Of a stretch of 60,447 nucleotides of DNA, positions 58,320-60,447 are shown in pieces. Under the pieces are notes generated by a model, which did no database searches, was not told where the DNA came from, and saw only the letters and a program-made list of their open reading frames with translations. Source of the stretch: a virus; IMG/VR virus record IMGVR_UViG_3300045282_000062, positions 1 through 60,447 of that record; one strand, written 5' to 3'. Positions within the stretch are counted from its first letter, which is position 1. Every line of letters begins with the position of its first letter. The position numbers and the translations under genes were made by a program.

Positions 58320-58498
58320 TTGGCGGGGCAGGATTTGATACCTGCATTACTGAATTGGGTCTTCGCCAACCAGCATACCGTACTTAGAAGAAGCTATTTT
58401 ATGGGTGTGCCCCCTGGTAGCGGAGGGAGTTCGGTTACCTCCCCTGCGCCGTCGCCTCTAAGCTATTATTGTTAGCGTCTAATTCCGCCACCCACCAA
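58320..58498 (-). tRNA. interrupted tRNA-Leu(UAA)-like element, possibly degenerate
   Basis: Minus strand. A 7-bp acceptor TGGTGGG (58497-58491) pairs with CCCGCCA (58327-58321), with one G-U pair and an A discriminator; one more T-A pair extends it. TG follows, then GCGGAATTAGACGC, a D-arm like that of tRNA-Leu but without GG. The next arm (CTAAC AATAATA GCTTAG) puts TAA at the anticodon position. The T arm is GCAGG-TATCAAAT-CCTGC, one base longer than normal. About 110 bp lie between anticodon and T arms, far more than a variable arm. The 110 bp contain a GGGAG/CTCCC stem. No CCA is encoded. Likely a decayed or intervening-sequence-bearing tRNA. A second 76-bp tRNA-like pairing (58415-58490, TGGCGGA/TCCGCTA then CCA) competes with it. 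Confidence 0.35.
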
Positions 58499-58546
58499 AT
58501 TCGTTTATGCCATGGGTTACTTTGATTGTTTACGTGTTGTGAGTGA

Positions 58547-58567
58547 AAATAGGTTTATTTAGATGCG
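58547..58567. repeat. short direct repeat, polymerase side
   Basis: AAATAGGTTTATTTAGATGCG, matching 58264-58285 except for one T. It lies next to the stop of the second polymerase C-terminus. The 58499-58546 stretch holds no gene. Confidence 0.7.
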
Positions 58568-59563
58568 CTATAAATCTTTTTTGTAATAAAATCCTGTGGC
58601 AGTGTCAGCGCCCAATGGCAGCCCCACGGCCCATGATATCGGCGCTTTCATTATTTCATGTATCTGCTTTTTGGCGTCAGCGCTGGCGGCCACATCGCAT
58701 TCTATAATCACTTCATCATGCACATGGCCCACGATTTGAAAGCCAGCTGCGTCCAGCGCCAGCATTTTTTCAGCCAGCAGATCCCGGGCCGTGGCCTGGG
58801 TAATATTTTCAGCCAGCTTTCCGCCATAAGTAGGGACGCGCGCCCATTTATTTTTATCATCCACGCCCTCATAGGTTAGCTGCGGTCCAAATTTTCCATC
58901 TTCTAATTTCGGCCGCAAATACGCCAGCCTGCGGCCAGATGGTAATTTGATGTAGAATACATTCCGGTCCACCCACATCACAATTCCAAAATTTTTTACG
59001 CTAAGTCTTTCCTGCATCACGGTCAGGGCCATTTCCTGTAGGCTGTACCAAAAATTCACTATCCGGTCATTTGCTTCGCGCCAGGGGTTTACAATTTCCT
59101 GTTTTATGGCTTCAGCAGACAGGCCCAATTCTTTGCCCCCGGGCATTCGCAGGATGGCCCCACTGCTGCCCTGATAACCTAGCGCCAGTTCAGCTATTTT
59201 ACCCCGGCTGCGCCAAACGCTTTCCCTTGTCACTTCCTCAATTGGAACGTGAAACATTTTTGCCGCGCTGGCTTCATATATCTTTCCGCCGTTTTCAAAT
59301 AGATCCATGCGCCACTTTTCTTTTGCATACCAGGCGATCACACGGGCTTCAATTTGGGCGAAGTCTGAACAAATCAGTAAACAGATCAGTATAGTGGAAA
59401 CGCCCAAACGCACAAAACCACACAGCCAGTATTCCATAAAAAAGCCCATCAAAGGCAGCCTGTTAAAAAAGTCAACGCCAGGAATATTTCCATGGCCTGC
59501 TATCCACGGAATGAACACAATAGTGAGTGCAGTTAGTATTACAATACAAATGCGTTTGATCAT
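58568..59563 (-). pseudogene. membrane-segment fused to second polymerase C-terminus
   Basis: A 331-residue frame. Residues 1-62 are a membrane protein start (ILTALTIVFIPWIAG; LGVSTILICLLI). Immediately after comes polymerase sequence from CSDFAQIEARV (motif A) to motif C (HVHDEVIIE), ending YYKKDL. The exonuclease and thumb parts are missing, so it is probably inactive. Bases 58907-59377 are identical to 1-471. The last 105 residues differ from the intact polymerase at roughly one in five positions. It looks like an in-frame accident of recombination or assembly. Confidence 0.7.
58907..59377. repeat. 471-bp direct repeat R, copy 2
   Basis: Identical to positions 1-471. Ends at the codon join CTGATTTG within the fused frame. 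The 943-bp stretch 59378-60320 lies between the two copies on the circle. Recombination between copies would delete that stretch and join the polymerase N-terminus to the diverged C-terminus at 58568-58906, still giving a full polymerase. Confidence 0.9.
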
Positions 59564-59569
59564 TTTATT

Positions 59570-59788
59570 TTATCTGTTTGATGTTTTATTGTGTTTGCAA
59601 TAAGAACAAACGCCCGCTATAATTGCCGATACTACAAGTAGGCACCAGTTTATTGCTAACATTTCTCCAAACCACTTTTCGGATTCATATTTAAATTCAA
59701 AAGACATTCCGATTAAAGTCAGCCCCACTTCAGCTACATTAATAAAAATCATCAGGACGAAAAAAACATTAGGCAAATTATTTTTCAT
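59570..59788 (-). CDS. small membrane protein (two helices)
   Basis: ATG at 59788 gives 72 residues (KNNLPNVFFVLMIFINVAE; MLAINWCLLVVSAIIAGVC). Two membrane helices. The longer frame from 59860 would overlap the preceding small gene. It lies 7 bp upstream of the fused membrane-polymerase frame. Function unknown. Confidence 0.6.
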   Translation of the reverse strand: MKNNLPNVFFVLMIFINVAEVGLTLIGMSFEFKYESEKWFGEMLAINWCLLVVSAIIAGVCSYCKHNKTSNR

Positions 59789-59805
59789 TTCATTGCATTT
59801 AAAGA

Positions 59806-59979
59806 TTAATGGTTTAGATAACCCCCGGAAAATATGCCATGCCATTTTCTTTTTCCGCATCTAGCGCACACACTGAATTCATCCACCACATTAAACATAT
59901 TATTAGGCCGCTTTAAATAATGCCACACTATTTTGTGGCCAGTGAAAAAGCAAACAATTTTTGAAAGTAGTTTTTTCAT
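59806..59979 (-). CDS. 57-aa DUF1660-like zinc-binding protein
   Basis: ATG at 59979, two bases after the polymerase stop. The product starts KKLLSKIVCFFTGHK and ends with CARCGKRKWHG, the pattern of small phage DUF1660-type proteins (C...GHK...CxRCGK). Likely a zinc ribbon. Function unknown. It is too short for simple ORF lists. Confidence 0.6.
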   Translation of the reverse strand: MKKLLSKIVCFFTGHKIVWHYLKRPNNMFNVVDEFSVCARCGKRKWHGIFSGGYLNH

Positions 59980-59981
59980 TG

Positions 59982-60447
59982 TCACATATCTTTTCTGTAG
60001 TAAAATCCATCAGTAGTATCGGCACCCAAAGGCAAACCCGGCGCCCATGAAATTGGCGCCTTCATTATTTCATGTACCCGTTTTTTATCTGCAGCCACAG
60101 TTTTTGTGTCGCATTCAATTATCACTTCATCATGCACATGGCCCACAATACAAAAACCAGCAGCATCCAGCGCCAACATTTTTTCAGCCAGCAGATCACG
60201 CGCCGTGGCCTGCACAATATTTTCTGCCAGCTTTCCGCCGTAGGTAGGAATTCGGCCCCACTTATTCTTTTCGTCCACACCTTCATAGGTCAGCTGCGGG
60301 CCAAATTTGCCATCTTCAAGTTTCGGCCGCAAATACGCCAGCCTGCGGCCAGATGGTAATTTGATGTAGAATACATTCCGGTCCACCCACATCACAATTC
60401 CAAAATTTTTTACGCTAAGTCTTTCCTGCATCACGGTCAGGGCCATT
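59982..60447 (-). CDS. DNA polymerase, family A, C-terminal end (continuation of 1-1617)
   Basis: Carries the C-terminal 112 residues of the polymerase beyond the 127-bp overlap: LTYEGVDEKNKWGRI, YGGKLAENIVQATARDLLAE (fingers/palm) and motif C GHVHDEVIIE, ending FYYRKDM. Together with 1-1617 the gene is 651 codons plus stop. Codon phases at both contig ends agree, so the polymerase is intact if the contig is circular. Confidence 0.9.
   Translation of the reverse strand, partial: MALTVMQERLSVKNFGIVMWVDRNVFYIKLPSGRRLAYLRPKLEDGKFGPQLTYEGVDEKNKWGRIPTYGGKLAENIVQATARDLLAEKMLALDAAGFCIVGHVHDEVIIECDTKTVAADKKRVHEIMKAPISWAPGLPLGADTTDGFYYRKDM
60321..60447. repeat. 127-bp terminal direct repeat, right copy
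   Basis: Identical to positions 1-127 and to 58907-59033. Should be counted once in the circular genome. Confidence 0.9.

Noticed and set aside
58320-58498. tmRNA or group I intron in place of a tRNA-like element
   Set aside because: No resume-frame tag or tmRNA start, and the extra segment (about 110 bp) is too short and lacks the group I core sequences.
1-60447. CRISPR array, integrase or transposase
   Set aside because: No regular spaced repeats of CRISPR type, no tyrosine or serine recombinase motifs and no IS-like transposase were seen.

Overview
The window is an essentially complete genome (about 60.3 kb unique) of a tailed, siphovirus-like double-stranded DNA phage. The first and last 127 bases are identical, as expected for a circular contig cut open by a k-mer assembler. 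Read across that join, a 651-residue family A DNA polymerase becomes whole. The host is probably a member of the Bacteroidota: candidate promoters fit TTTG-N19-TAnnTTTN, many genes begin without a Shine-Dalgarno sequence, and exported proteins carry short Bacteroidota-style signal peptides or lipoboxes. No integrase was seen, so a lytic life style is more likely, but repressor-like proteins are present.

Nearly all genes lie on the minus strand and are described in the direction of transcription. An early block (6558 to 1614, then through the join to 57901) holds small unknown genes, an excisionase-like helix-turn-helix protein, a DUF2800 Cas4-like nuclease, a DUF2815 single-strand binding protein, an HNH-type protein and the polymerase. 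Then come small zinc-ribbon and membrane genes, a duplicated polymerase C-terminus fused to a membrane segment, an interrupted tRNA-Leu-like element, and a YopX-like protein. A run of seven exported or lipoprotein genes (57426-54028) and a MazG-like gene follow. Replication continues with a VapE-type primase-helicase, an AT-rich iteron region (50836-51077), a VRR-NUC nuclease and a SNF2-type helicase.

The virion block has an unusual order. Terminase (49160-47327) is followed by tail genes: paralogous beta-domain proteins, a tail chaperone with a -1 frameshift, the tape measure, a GIY-YIG insertion and the hub. Only then come a glycosyltransferase, the portal and a MuF head protein fused to a zincin. 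A plus-strand set of seven small genes (26837-28927) and a divergent eight-gene operon (26744-22253) with four SAM/glycan enzymes and two more glycosyltransferase-like proteins separate the portal from the capsid block: scaffold, a cysteine-rich capsid protein, neck, tail tube, two very large signal-peptide-bearing fibre-like proteins, and an expanded lysis cassette that ends in a CHAP endolysin and a terminator (6624-6649).

Several promoters carry two AGTACT boxes separated by five bases (11 bp centre to centre), and start codons lie almost at the predicted transcript start. The same GTAC core and 11-bp period recur in the iteron region. The first gene of the glycan operon encodes a ribbon-helix-helix protein, a natural candidate for reading these sites. 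All functional calls are from reading the sequence by eye; no database search was run.
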